A stretch of DNA of 64,000 nucleotides from Gammaproteobacteria bacterium (GTDB lineage Bacteria; Pseudomonadota; Gammaproteobacteria; JACKNK01): contig JACKNK010000002.1 of NCBI GenBank assembly GCA_024234955.1, positions 1 to 64,000 of the forward strand, written 5' to 3'. The notes beneath the pieces are model-generated. The model was not told where the DNA came from. It searched no databases and saw only the letters and a list, made by a program, of their open reading frames with translations. The translations under genes and the position numbers were made by a program. Positions 1 through 8,105 of the stretch are shown here, piece after piece; positions within the stretch are counted from its first letter, which is position 1; every line of letters begins with the position of its first letter.

Positions 1-454
1 CGCCGACGGCGGGAAGCACAGCGCCGTCCTGACACGCCGTTACCATGGCGTCGAACACCAGCATGTGATTGGCCCTGGGTTCTTCGCATCAAGCGACTAC
101 GACACCGTCGCCAACATCGCAAAAGACCTGAACGGCCTGACGTCTGCAGAAAGCACCATCCAGAAAGGCGACAAAACGGCAGAGGTGCGTACATTCAGCG
201 ACGCAATGCGATGGCTGTTGCAGGAAGGCAAACGCGGCCTGCATGTGCAGCGCTATAAAGGCCTCGGTGAAATGAACCCGGATCAACTCTGGGAAACCAC
301 CATGGATCCGAACACGCGCCGGATGCTGCAAGTTCGAATTGAGGACGCCGTGGCAGCCGACGCGTTGTTCAGCACCTTGATGGGTGATGAGGTCGAACCG
401 CGTCGGGACTTCATCGAGAGCAATGCGCTACTCGCAGCGAACCTCGACGTCTGA
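1..454 (+). CDS. gyrB: DNA gyrase subunit B, C-terminal part (5' end outside window)
   Basis: This is the C-terminal part of the ATPase subunit of DNA gyrase, which introduces negative supercoils with GyrA. The reading frame is open from base 2 and ends with TGA at 452-454. The segment RYKGLGEMNPDQLWETTMDP and the ending RRDFIESNAL are hallmarks of the GyrB TOPRIM/tail region. Upstream codons keep reading as protein, so the gene starts before the window. The likely neighbours beyond the edge are dnaA, dnaN and recF, as in Pseudomonas; that is inferred from gene order. The gene converges on plsC with only 15 bases between stop codons. ParE shares these motifs, but the context favours GyrB. Confidence 0.96.
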   Translation, partial: ADGGKHSAVLTRRYHGVEHQHVIGPGFFASSDYDTVANIAKDLNGLTSAESTIQKGDKTAEVRTFSDAMRWLLQEGKRGLHVQRYKGLGEMNPDQLWETTMDPNTRRMLQVRIEDAVAADALFSTLMGDEVEPRRDFIESNALLAANLDV

Positions 455-467
455 GCCAAATCGCGAA

Positions 468-493
468 GATCACTCACCAGCCGGTGAGTGATC
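468..493. terminator. Hairpin between convergent gyrB and plsC
   Basis: Perfect 11-bp arms (468-478 and 483-493) flank a 4-base AGCC loop, directly at the convergent gyrB/plsC junction. The hairpin overlaps the last codons and stop of plsC. No T-run follows on either strand, so it is either a weak bidirectional terminator or an mRNA 3'-end stabilising structure. The inverted repeat is seen directly; the role is inferred from position. Confidence 0.55.
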
Positions 494-1210
494 GATAAGC
501 GACGATGAAATCCGGATCATCTCGGTTTCAATCCAGCTCTTGGCGAGTTCCAGGATTTCATCCGCTTTACGCCCCTCGGATTCTATCTCGGGCCCAATCG
601 AAACCGTGATCACACCGGGTCGCTTGAGGAACCCTCGACGCGGCCAGAACTCGCCGGCGTTATGCGCCATCGGTACTACCGGATAACGCGACGACTGGGC
701 CAGCATTGCGCCACCGATTCCATATCGTCCGATGACCCCGGGTGCGACCCGAGTCCCCTCCGGAAAAACCACGACCCACCTGCCGGCATCCAATCGCGCC
801 TTTCCGTCCTTGATCAACTTTTTCACCGCCGCGCTGCCAGCAGACCGATTGATCGCAATCGGCTCCATGAGCCGAAGCGCCCACCCGAAGAACGGTACCG
901 ACAGAAGCTCCTGCTTAAGCACCCACGCTTGAACCGGGAAGATTTTCTGTATGGCGAGTGTTTCCCAGGTCGATTGGTGCTTGGAGAACAAAATCGCGTT
1001 GCGATCGGAAATATTCTCCCGACCGATAACTGTATGACTGATTCCACACGTGACCTTCAGCCACCACATCACGAACCAGGCCCAGCGGATGATGAACGCG
1101 TAACGGATGGAAAATGGAAACGGCAACGTGAACAGGGCACCAACGGAAAACAACACGGTCGCGATGACCGTCCCGACCGAAAACAACAGCGAACGTAGAA
1201 AAATGAGCAC
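470..1210 (-). CDS. plsC: 1-acyl-sn-glycerol-3-phosphate acyltransferase (PlsC family)
   Basis: A 246-residue inner-membrane acyltransferase, expected to convert lysophosphatidic acid to phosphatidic acid in phospholipid synthesis. It has hydrophobic N-terminal segments over about residues 1-50, then the acyltransferase block SKHQSTWETL, a variant of the usual NHxxxxD box in which Glu replaces Asp. The substrate-binding FPEGTR motif follows. The variant box is one I associate with PlsC proteins encoded beside glyQS. It is the last gene of the glyQ-glyS-mazG-gmhB-plsC run, 19 bases after gmhB. In P. aeruginosa the acyltransferase beside gyrB (PA0005) sits in the same place. Confidence 0.9.
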   Translation of the reverse strand: MLIFLRSLLFSVGTVIATVLFSVGALFTLPFPFSIRYAFIIRWAWFVMWWLKVTCGISHTVIGRENISDRNAILFSKHQSTWETLAIQKIFPVQAWVLKQELLSVPFFGWALRLMEPIAINRSAGSAAVKKLIKDGKARLDAGRWVVVFPEGTRVAPGVIGRYGIGGAMLAQSSRYPVVPMAHNAGEFWPRRGFLKRPGVITVSIGPEIESEGRKADEILELAKSWIETEMIRISSSLIDHSPAGE

Positions 1211-1229
1211 GCTACCCAGCCTCGGGAAT

Positions 1230-1790
1230 CTAGTCGTTAACTTTCAGGAGTTGATCCACCGCTGCCGCGAGATCATCAAACACCGGAATATCTGCCGCTA
1301 AGTCGGGCGAGCCCAAGGTCCGTTTGCCCTTCCCCGTGCGCACTAACATCGGCGACGCACCGACGGCGGATGCCGCCTGAAGATCCCGAAGCGAGTCGCC
1401 AATCGCGGGGACACCAGCCAGATCGACATCGAACCGCTCAGAAATTTGCTGAAATAGTCCCGGCAAGGGTTTACGACAGTTACAGCCGTCGCCCGGACCG
1501 TGTGGACAGAAAAAAATGCCGTCAACATGCCCACCGACGTCGGACAGCGCATCGCGCATTTTCGCGTGAATCAACCCCAAGGTATCGAGGTCGAGCAAAC
1601 CTCGCGCGATACCCGACTGGTTGGTCGCCACCACCACCCGAAACCCGGCCTGATTCAACCGCGCAACGGCTTGCATGCTGCCCGCGATCGGCACCCATTC
1701 CGCTGGAGATTTAATAAACGCGTCCGATTCCTTGTTCAAAACCCCATCGCGATCGAGCACGACCAGACGCATCCGGTCGGCACTAAACAT
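1230..1790 (-). CDS. gmhB: D-glycero-beta-D-manno-heptose 1,7-bisphosphate 7-phosphatase
   Basis: A 186-residue HAD-superfamily phosphatase that removes the C7 phosphate from heptose bisphosphate during ADP-heptose synthesis for the lipopolysaccharide inner core. The N-terminal nucleophile motif is VVLDRDGVLN. The family's zinc-binding cysteine loop appears as CPHGPGDGCNCRKP, and a later GDSLRDLQAA matches the HAD motif IV region. Length is normal for the family. The start overlaps the end of the mazG-like gene by 8 bases, which implies translational coupling. A histidinol-phosphatase relative is the main alternative, but the zinc loop and neighbourhood support GmhB. Confidence 0.92.
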   Translation of the reverse strand: MFSADRMRLVVLDRDGVLNKESDAFIKSPAEWVPIAGSMQAVARLNQAGFRVVVATNQSGIARGLLDLDTLGLIHAKMRDALSDVGGHVDGIFFCPHGPGDGCNCRKPLPGLFQQISERFDVDLAGVPAIGDSLRDLQAASAVGASPMLVRTGKGKRTLGSPDLAADIPVFDDLAAAVDQLLKVND

Positions 1791-2127
1791 CGCGAAACTC
1801 CGACACCCGAATCCGACCGTTCACCATGCGTGACTCCCGACGCATCAACTTGTCCATCTTTGCCCAGAATGCCGCGTTGAGATCGAACTCCGCCGCGATA
1901 CCCGTCCCCATGATCAGGATGAGCAGATCGGCCACCTCTTCGGAGAGCGCCTCCAGGCTCTTGCCTTTGGTCACGCAGGCAGAAATCTCGCCGAGCTCTT
2001 CCGCCATCAAGGCCACCCGATAGGTAAGTTCCTCCCCCCCGGTGTCCCGAAAACGATGCTTGTCATGGAACGACTGCACCGCCGCCAGCATGTCCTGATA
2101 GGAATCCGGATTCATGACTTCACTCAC
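1783..2127 (-). CDS. MazG-like nucleotide pyrophosphohydrolase
   Basis: A 114-residue all-helical protein of the MazG-like NTP pyrophosphohydrolase superfamily. These enzymes hydrolyse nucleoside triphosphates to monophosphate and pyrophosphate, often for nucleotide-pool housecleaning. The metal-binding pattern is visible as MAEELGEIS (an ExxE-type helix) followed about 20 residues later by EEVADLLILI (ExxD-type helix). It is a single-domain form, unlike the two-domain E. coli MazG. ATGA overlap joins it to the stop of glyS, and it overlaps gmhB by 8 bases, so it is part of one translationally coupled operon. Its actual substrate cannot be read from the sequence. Confidence 0.8.
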   Translation of the reverse strand: MSEVMNPDSYQDMLAAVQSFHDKHRFRDTGGEELTYRVALMAEELGEISACVTKGKSLEALSEEVADLLILIMGTGIAAEFDLNAAFWAKMDKLMRRESRMVNGRIRVSEFRDV

Positions 2128-4214
2128 CCCTGCAGTCGTGAAAAGTCTGCGGCACCGAGGAAGAGCCCGGCCAAATCTCTGAGAATCGCCAATCGGTTGC
2201 GTTTGCGCGATTCATCTTCCGCCATGACCATGACCGAATCGAAGAAGGCATCAACCGGCTCCTTCAACGGTGCCAAACGGGACAAACCGGCCTCGTAAGC
2301 GCCTTCGGCAAAGTCCGCCGCGACCGCGCCACTTACGGCCTCGAGGGCGTTCCAGAGCGAGGATTCGGCGGGGTCGTCCATAAGGGAAAAATCGATCTGC
2401 ACCCCTGCGACATCGATATCGGCCTTTTTCAAGATATTGCCGATGCGCTTGTTCGCCGCCGCCAGCGTCCGGCCGGCATCCGTACTCCGGAAGACCTGCA
2501 CGGCACGAACACGGTGATCGAAGTCGAACGGCCTGGTCGGGCGGACACCCATAACCGCATCGATGACATCGATATCGATGCCTTTGTCCGCGTAATAAAC
2601 CTTGAGCCGATCCATGACGTAATCGAACACATCATCCACGACCGAATCACCGGAGATCTTGTCCCGGAGGCCCCGCTCAGCCAGCGCAATGAGGGCGTGC
2701 AGGTCAAGATCGTGTCGCGATTCGATCAACATCCGGAGGATGCCCAAGGCGGCGCGCCTCAGGCCGTACGGGTCCTTGTTGCCGGTGGGCTTCTGGCCGA
2801 TCGAAAAGATACCGACCAGCGTATCCAGGCGATCGGCAAGCGCCAAGGCAAAACCGGTCTCCCCCTTAGGCAGGTCATCGCCGGCAAAGCGCGGTAAATA
2901 CTGTTCTTCGATCGCCGCCGATACCGACTCCGGTTCGCCCGCAGATCGGGCGTAATAACGCCCCATCACACCCTGCAATTCGGGAAACTCGTAAACCATC
3001 GCGCTGAGCAGGTCCGCTTTGGCGAGCTTAGCCGCACGTTTCGCATGCCCGACATCGCCGCCGATCGACTCAGAAATACCGGCAGCGAGCGCACCGACCC
3101 GTTCCGCCTTATCCGCCAAGGACCCAAGTTTGTCCTGGAAGGTCATATTGGCCAGGCCCGCGCCGAGCGCCTCCAGCCCCTTTTTGTTGTCCTGTGTCCA
3201 GAAGAATTCGGCATCGGTAAGGCGAGGGCGGATAACCCGTTCATTGCCCGCACGTACCGTGCCGGGATCGCGACTTTCGATATTCGCGACCGCGATGAAA
3301 TGGGGCATCAACGCACCGCCTGCGTCAACGACGGGGAAACACTTCTGATGTCCCTGCATGCTGGAGACCAAGGCCTCGGACGGAACCGCAAGGAAACGCG
3401 CATCAAATCCCCCGACCAGAGGAACCGGCCACTCGACCAGTGCGGAGACTTCATCGAGCAGCGCGCTATCGATAATCGCCTGGCCGCCAACCTCACCCGC
3501 GACGGCGACGACACCGGCACGAATCTTTTCCTTGCGCTCCTCCATCGACACCAATACGGAACCCTGATCCCGAAGCAAATCCACATAGACACCCGGATTT
3601 TCGATACGCAGATCGCCGGAGGACATGAAACGGTGGCCACGCGTCCGATTGCCGCTTTGCAGCCCGAGCACCGAACCAGGAACGACCTTGTCGCCATGCA
3701 GCATCACCAGCCAATGCACCGGGCGAACAAACTCCGCAGTGCCCGCACCCCAACGCATGCGTTTTGGGATCGGCAACCCCGCGAGTGCCGAATCGACGAT
3801 CCCGCTGAGGACATCATCCAAGGTCGCACCTTGCTGAACCTCGCGGTAAACGAGCCATTCACCCTTGTCGGTCGCCACACGCGCTAACGCGGAAACATCG
3901 ACGCCGCAGGACGCAGCAAACCCAAGCGCCGCCTTGGTCGGGTTACCGCCAGCATCGAACGCCGCCTGAACGGCGGGACCACGACGTTCATTCTCACGAG
4001 CTTGTTGTGAACTCGCGACGGCGGACACGATCACCGCCAAGCGTCGGGGAGAAGCGAAAATTGTCGATTCCCCATGTACGAACCCGGCTTTATCGAGTCC
4101 TCCAACAATCCCGTTTGAAAATTCGGACGCCAGGGTACTCAACGCCTTGGGCGGAAGCTCCTCACTTCCGAGTTCAATGAGCAGATCGGCGATTTGCAAG
4201 TCCGTGTCAGCCAT
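2124..4214 (-). CDS. glyS: Glycine-tRNA ligase beta subunit
   Basis: The 696-residue beta subunit of the tetrameric bacterial glycyl-tRNA synthetase, which binds tRNA-Gly and is needed for aminoacylation with GlyQ. The N-terminus LIELGSEELPPKAL is the classic GlyS signature, and length is typical (about 690). The C-terminal part carries the anticodon-binding helical region. It overlaps glyQ by 8 bases and the next gene by 4 bases (ATGA), giving a compact operon. No frame breaks are seen. Confidence 0.97.
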   Translation of the reverse strand: MADTDLQIADLLIELGSEELPPKALSTLASEFSNGIVGGLDKAGFVHGESTIFASPRRLAVIVSAVASSQQARENERRGPAVQAAFDAGGNPTKAALGFAASCGVDVSALARVATDKGEWLVYREVQQGATLDDVLSGIVDSALAGLPIPKRMRWGAGTAEFVRPVHWLVMLHGDKVVPGSVLGLQSGNRTRGHRFMSSGDLRIENPGVYVDLLRDQGSVLVSMEERKEKIRAGVVAVAGEVGGQAIIDSALLDEVSALVEWPVPLVGGFDARFLAVPSEALVSSMQGHQKCFPVVDAGGALMPHFIAVANIESRDPGTVRAGNERVIRPRLTDAEFFWTQDNKKGLEALGAGLANMTFQDKLGSLADKAERVGALAAGISESIGGDVGHAKRAAKLAKADLLSAMVYEFPELQGVMGRYYARSAGEPESVSAAIEEQYLPRFAGDDLPKGETGFALALADRLDTLVGIFSIGQKPTGNKDPYGLRRAALGILRMLIESRHDLDLHALIALAERGLRDKISGDSVVDDVFDYVMDRLKVYYADKGIDIDVIDAVMGVRPTRPFDFDHRVRAVQVFRSTDAGRTLAAANKRIGNILKKADIDVAGVQIDFSLMDDPAESSLWNALEAVSGAVAADFAEGAYEAGLSRLAPLKEPVDAFFDSVMVMAEDESRKRNRLAILRDLAGLFLGAADFSRLQG

Positions 4215-5133
4215 TCACCACCTCCGCATTCACCACGCCCAGCATCGGGAATCCCAGTTTTTCGCGCGCCTCGAAATAGGCCTGAGCAACCGCCCTGGCC
4301 AACGACCGCACACGGAGAATGAAACGCTGACGTTCGGTCACCGAAATGGCATTCCGCGCATCGAGCAGATTGAAGGTATGCGAAGCCTTTAGGACTTGTT
4401 CGTACGCCGGGAGCGGAAGCCCCGCTTCGATCAGTTTCTGGCTTTCCCGTTCACAGGTATCGAACCAGGCGAACAGAGCATCGGTATTCGCGTGCTCAAA
4501 GTTATACGTCGATTGCTCCACTTCGTTCTGATGGAACACATCTCCGTAAGTCACCGGGCCGTGCGGGCCATTGGTCCACACCAGGTCATAAACACTCTCG
4601 ACCCCCTGGAGATACATCGCAATACGCTCAAGCCCATAGGTGATCTCGCCGGTCACTGGTCGACAATCGAGGCCACCGACCTGCTGAAAGTACGTGAACT
4701 GGGTGACTTCCATACCGTTCAACCAGACTTCCCATCCCAGACCCCACGCACCGAGCGTCGGGGATTCCCAGTTATCTTCCACGAAACGGATGTCATGCAC
4801 GCTCGGGTCTACGCCCAGGGCGCGGAGCGAATTGAGGTACAAATCCTGAATATCGTCCGGAGACGGTTTGATGACGACCTGGTACTGGTAGTAATGCTGC
4901 AGCCGGTTGGGGTTCTCCCCGTACCGACCATCGGTCGGCCGTCGGGAGGGTTGCGGATATGCGGCGGCCCAGGGTTCCGGGCCGATGGCACGAAGAAACG
5001 TTGCGGGGTGGAACGTGCCCGCACCAACCTCGAGATCGAGCGGTTGAAGCAGAACACAACCTTGTTCCGCCCAATAACTGTTCAAGGCCAGAATCAAGCC
5101 TTGAAAGGTACTGACATCGTATTGCGCCGACAT
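4207..5133 (-). CDS. glyQ: Glycine-tRNA ligase alpha subunit
   Basis: The 308-residue catalytic alpha subunit of glycyl-tRNA synthetase, which activates glycine with ATP. The start reads MSAQYDVSTFQGLILALNSY, followed by the family signatures GCVLLQPLDLEVGAGTFHP and RRPTDGRYGENPNRLQHYYQ. It is the first gene of a minus-strand operon continuing into glyS, a MazG-like gene, gmhB and plsC. Its promoter must lie in the AT-rich gap beginning at 5134. Length agrees with the family (about 300-320). Confidence 0.97.
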   Translation of the reverse strand: MSAQYDVSTFQGLILALNSYWAEQGCVLLQPLDLEVGAGTFHPATFLRAIGPEPWAAAYPQPSRRPTDGRYGENPNRLQHYYQYQVVIKPSPDDIQDLYLNSLRALGVDPSVHDIRFVEDNWESPTLGAWGLGWEVWLNGMEVTQFTYFQQVGGLDCRPVTGEITYGLERIAMYLQGVESVYDLVWTNGPHGPVTYGDVFHQNEVEQSTYNFEHANTDALFAWFDTCERESQKLIEAGLPLPAYEQVLKASHTFNLLDARNAISVTERQRFILRVRSLARAVAQAYFEAREKLGFPMLGVVNAEVVNG

Positions 5134-5254
5134 GGGTTACCCGTGGGTCCAGGTGAGTAAAACGTCAATTCGTGAAACCGGTCGCGAAGTATAACCGAGT
5201 CCTTCTCTCATCCTTTAGCGTGCTGCTTCCGGCCAGATCGGGTTCGTTTCCCCC

Positions 5255-5475
5255 AACTGAATAACTTAAATAGAGTTTTATATATAAAGCTTTATTGTTG
5301 TTATTAGGTTTGTCACTGCTTGTGCATAACTAATGTTTCATACTGTAATTCAATTACTTATTTGGTTTTTTGCAATGTACGAACCCGACCGTGACCGGTT
5401 CGCAGCTTGTGTAAGCCATGTGGATCGTTTTCTCACAAAATCCGAGTGGGGATTTATCGGCAACTTATCCACAAC
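5255..5475. other. Candidate replication-origin-like region (AT-rich tract with DnaA boxes)
   Basis: This covers most of the 420-base gap between glyQ (minus) and the PP-loop gene (plus). Bases 5261-5370 are only about 24% GC by direct count, against roughly 60% around them. A perfect DnaA box TTATGCACA lies on the minus strand at 5321-5329, and another, TTATCCACA, on the plus strand at 5465-5473. Weaker matches sit at 5419-5427 (TGTGGATCG) and 5429-5437 (TTTCTCACA). Genes on the two sides point away from it. In Pseudomonas oriC lies beside dnaA/rpmH instead, so this could be an origin, a secondary DnaA site or an AT-rich bidirectional promoter for glyQ and the PP-loop gene. The boxes are seen; function is inference. 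Confidence 0.45.
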
Positions 5476-5553
5476 TTGGTATGCTGCTTTCCCACGACTT
5501 GTCCCGACGCAGGGCTTTGTTTCTCTTCCCCTCTTGCCGATGATCCGATTCCG

Positions 5554-6600
5554 ATGACCACCCCGCGCAAAGCACTCGCGTTGATCTCCGGGGGCCTTGA
5601 TTCCTTGTTGGCCGCCCGCGTGATCCAGGAGCAAGGCATTCATGTCGAAGGTGTGAATTTCTTCACCGGTTTCTGTGTCGAGGGGCACACTCATGCCATT
5701 CGCAAGAAGGATCAGGCGAAACCCAAGCGCAATAACGCTCTGTGGGTGGCCGAGCAGCTCGGCATCAAGCTGCATATTGTCGATATTGTCGAGGAATACA
5801 AGGATGTCGTGCTAAACCCGACGCATGGATACGGCGCGAATCTCAATCCCTGTCTCGATTGCAAGATATTCATGGTCCACAAGGCCCAGGAATGGATCGA
5901 TAAACATGGCTTCGACTTCATCATCACCGGGGAAGTAATCGGCCAGCGGCCAATGTCGCAACGCAAGGACACCATGCCGGTGGTTGCCGATCAGTCCGGC
6001 GCCGGTGATCGACTGTTACGTCCGTTATGTGCCCAAAACCTTCCTCAAACCATGCCGGAACGGGAAGGCTGGGTCGATCGGGAACGCCTGTACGGGTTTT
6101 CCGGGCGCAGCCGAAAGCCCCAGATGGCGCTTGCCAAGCAGTACGGTTTCGAGGATTACGCCACACCGGCGGGGGGTTGCTGCTTTCTTACCGACGAAAA
6201 CTATTCCCACAAACTCGGGGATCTCTGGCAGGCACGCGGCGAGCGTCGATATGAGCTTGACGACATCATGTTGCTGAAAGTCGGGCGCCATCTGCGTCCC
6301 CGCCCCTATTTCAAGATGATCATCAGCCGCGAAGAAGGTGAGGCACGATTTCTGGAGGGATATCGGAAGCAATTCCGGCATATGCGAACGGTAAGCCATA
6401 TCGGTCCGATGGCCTTGATCGATGCCAGTCGGTTCGATCAGGAGGACGCTCAGATTGCGGCGAGCCTGCTTGCCCGCTTCAGCCAGGGACGGGATGCGCC
6501 CAGTGTCGAGGTGGAATACATCGACGAACTCGGTGTCGCGCACGGGTTTACCGTCCCGCCCATGTCACCTGCACAGATTCCCAAGGAATGGTATCTGTGA
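5554..6600 (+). CDS. PP-loop ATP-pyrophosphatase, MnmA/ThiI-like (tRNA thiolation-type)
   Basis: I place the start at ATG 5554 (MTTPRKALALISGGLDSLLA), giving 348 residues; an upstream in-frame extension to 5407 runs through the gap and lacks domain character. The N-terminus carries the PP-loop SGGLDS that binds ATP in tRNA-thiolating enzymes such as MnmA, ThiI and TtuA. A CLDCK pair lies near residue 110 and PAGGCCF near residue 205, cysteines that could carry sulfur or a cluster. The C-terminal third looks like the extra domain of ThiI/MnmA-like proteins of sulfur bacteria. The stop overlaps tusA, a sulfur carrier, which supports a sulfur-transfer role. It is not the canonical MnmA, and the exact RNA target is unknown. 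Confidence 0.72.
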   Translation: MTTPRKALALISGGLDSLLAARVIQEQGIHVEGVNFFTGFCVEGHTHAIRKKDQAKPKRNNALWVAEQLGIKLHIVDIVEEYKDVVLNPTHGYGANLNPCLDCKIFMVHKAQEWIDKHGFDFIITGEVIGQRPMSQRKDTMPVVADQSGAGDRLLRPLCAQNLPQTMPEREGWVDRERLYGFSGRSRKPQMALAKQYGFEDYATPAGGCCFLTDENYSHKLGDLWQARGERRYELDDIMLLKVGRHLRPRPYFKMIISREEGEARFLEGYRKQFRHMRTVSHIGPMALIDASRFDQEDAQIAASLLARFSQGRDAPSVEVEYIDELGVAHGFTVPPMSPAQIPKEWYL

Positions 6601-6827
6601 GTCGTCATCACCTGGACGCACGCCGCCTGCTCTGCCCGATGCCGGTAATCCGGACCCAGGACCGTATCGCAACGCTGGCCGTCGGCGATATCCTGGAAGT
6701 GCACGCCACCGATCCCGGCGCGATCAACGATATCGGCGCCTGGTGTCGTATCAACGGCCATAAAGTCCTTCAGGCGCAGAACGACGATGGTGAAATTCTG
6801 ATGATCCTCGAAGTCGGCCAATCGTGA
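6597..6827 (+). CDS. tusA: TusA-family sulfur carrier protein
   Basis: A small (76-residue) TusA/SirA-like sulfurtransferase. The core RRLLCPMPVIRTQDRI contains the family CPxP motif, whose cysteine carries a persulfide. I prefer GTG 6597, which lies 9 bases after an AAGGA ribosome site (6583-6587) and overlaps the previous stop as GTGA; ATG 6588 is the alternative and abuts that site. It sits between the PP-loop enzyme and a cation efflux gene, all three overlapping. A dedicated persulfide donor to the PP-loop enzyme is a natural inference. TusA paralogues also act in dissimilatory sulfur oxidation. Confidence 0.88.
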   Translation: MSRHHLDARRLLCPMPVIRTQDRIATLAVGDILEVHATDPGAINDIGAWCRINGHKVLQAQNDDGEILMILEVGQS

Positions 6828-7987
6828 GCTCGTCGATGTCCAAGCCTCTCATCACCGATCCGCAGGAGCGGCGTCGTCTGGCCGACCGTGCGACGCTGGT
6901 CGGTGCTGGCATAAATCTGGTGCTGGCCGGTGCAAAGATTGCGGTAGGGTGGATCGGCCACTCGCAGGCCCTGATCGTGGACGGCATACATTCCCTATCC
7001 GACCTCGCTTCCGATGCCATTGTCATGATTGCGTCGAAACATGGCAGCGTTGAGGCGGACGACGATCATCCCTACGGGCATGGTCGTATCGAGACGGTAG
7101 CGACGGTGGTGCTGGGCGCAATCCTGGCCGCCGTGGCATTGGGCATCGGTATCGATGCGACGTCGCGACTGACGCGTCCGGAAGACCTGCCGACGCCCAC
7201 AGCAATTGCATTGTGGGTCGCGCTGTTGTCGGTGTTCTCCAAGGAAGCGCTGTATTGGTACACCATTCTGATTGCACGTCGGATTCGATCGAATCTGCTC
7301 AAGGCGAACGCCTGGCACCACCGCTCTGACGCGTTTTCGTCGGTAGTGGTGCTGATCGGTGTCACTGGCGCCATGCTCGGGGTGCCCGCGCTGGACGCCC
7401 TGGCGGCGATGGGCGTGGCGATCATGATTGCCAAGATCGGTTGGGATCTGATCCGTCAGGGTGTCCGCGAACTGGTGGACACCGGACTGGAGGAGGATCG
7501 GGTGCAGGCGATCCAGGAAATCATCGTCGGGACGCCGGGCGTGCGCAGTCTGCATATGCTTCGAACTCGTCGCATGGGCCCGGACGCCCTGGCCGATGTG
7601 CATATCCAGGTCGCGCCCAGGTTGAGTGTTTCCGAGGGTCACCAAATCAGCGAAACCGTCCGTATGGGCCTGGTTGCCGGGATCGAAGAACTCACCGATG
7701 TCACCGTGCATATCGATCCGGAGGACGATGAAGAAGCGGCACCTTGTGCGGGTCTGCCAAGCCGTTCAGAGTTGCTTCCCCGGTTACAACGGGAATGGCA
7801 ACGAAACGGTGGCCCGATGGTCGAAGAGGTCGTGATGCATTACCTCGATGGCAAGGTGCATCTGGATCTCATGGTCGATCTCGAAGCCATGGTGGATCCC
7901 GGTGAGCGACATCAATTCAGAGACGCTTTGCGTAATGCCGCAAGACAATTACCCGAGATAGGTGAAGTGCGTGTGTATTACCATTGA
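6824..7987 (+). CDS. Cation diffusion facilitator transporter with extended C-terminus
   Basis: A 387-residue inner-membrane metal-proton antiporter of the CDF family (Zn/Fe/Mn efflux). The metal site shows as DGIHSLSDLASD in the second helix and AWHHRSDAFSS in the fifth. A first cytoplasmic metallochaperone-like domain spans about residues 210-300, ending VTVHIDPEDD. About 85 further residues end VRVYYH and resemble a second copy of that domain; typical CDF proteins have about 300 residues. Start GTG 6824 overlaps the tusA stop (GTGA); ATG 6836 is an alternative. FieF-like is the broad call; the metal is not determined. Confidence 0.88.
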   Translation: MSSSMSKPLITDPQERRRLADRATLVGAGINLVLAGAKIAVGWIGHSQALIVDGIHSLSDLASDAIVMIASKHGSVEADDDHPYGHGRIETVATVVLGAILAAVALGIGIDATSRLTRPEDLPTPTAIALWVALLSVFSKEALYWYTILIARRIRSNLLKANAWHHRSDAFSSVVVLIGVTGAMLGVPALDALAAMGVAIMIAKIGWDLIRQGVRELVDTGLEEDRVQAIQEIIVGTPGVRSLHMLRTRRMGPDALADVHIQVAPRLSVSEGHQISETVRMGLVAGIEELTDVTVHIDPEDDEEAAPCAGLPSRSELLPRLQREWQRNGGPMVEEVVMHYLDGKVHLDLMVDLEAMVDPGERHQFRDALRNAARQLPEIGEVRVYYH

Positions 7988-8006
7988 GCGTCAAATGGTC
8001 GATGAT

Positions 8007-8032
8007 GGTGCGTTTATCATGATAAACGCACC
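8007..8032. repeat. 26-bp perfect palindrome upstream of glnA
   Basis: Two 13-bp arms meet without a spacer around TCATGA (left arm GGTGCGTTTATCA). It lies 20 bases after the CDF gene and about 75 bases upstream of the sigma-54 promoter of glnA. There is no T-run, so it is a poor intrinsic terminator. Its right end overlaps a candidate NtrC site, so it may be an operator for an unknown dimeric regulator or an attenuator of CDF read-through. Confidence 0.6.
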
Positions 8033-8043
8033 GTTGTTGTGCA
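8027..8043 (+). promoter_or_regulatory. Candidate NtrC-binding site upstream of glnA
   Basis: The 17-mer CGCACCGTTGTTGTGCA keeps the GCACC-N6-GTGCA half-sites of enterobacterial NtrC enhancers. Its centre lies about 97 bases upstream of the transcription start predicted from the sigma-54 promoter, the range used by NtrC at glnA in E. coli. The match is partial (11 of 17 to a typical site), so this is a candidate only. Confidence 0.45.
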
Positions 8044-8105
8044 TACCCTCGTTTTCCGCGCCAAGGTGACCTGTTGTAAGTGATTGATTAGCTGTGTCTT
8101 ATCCA

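Noticed and set aside
5407..5553. Upstream extension of the PP-loop gene to 5407
   Set aside because: It runs through the AT-rich and DnaA-box region, has no ribosome site, and the conserved domain starts at ATG 5554.
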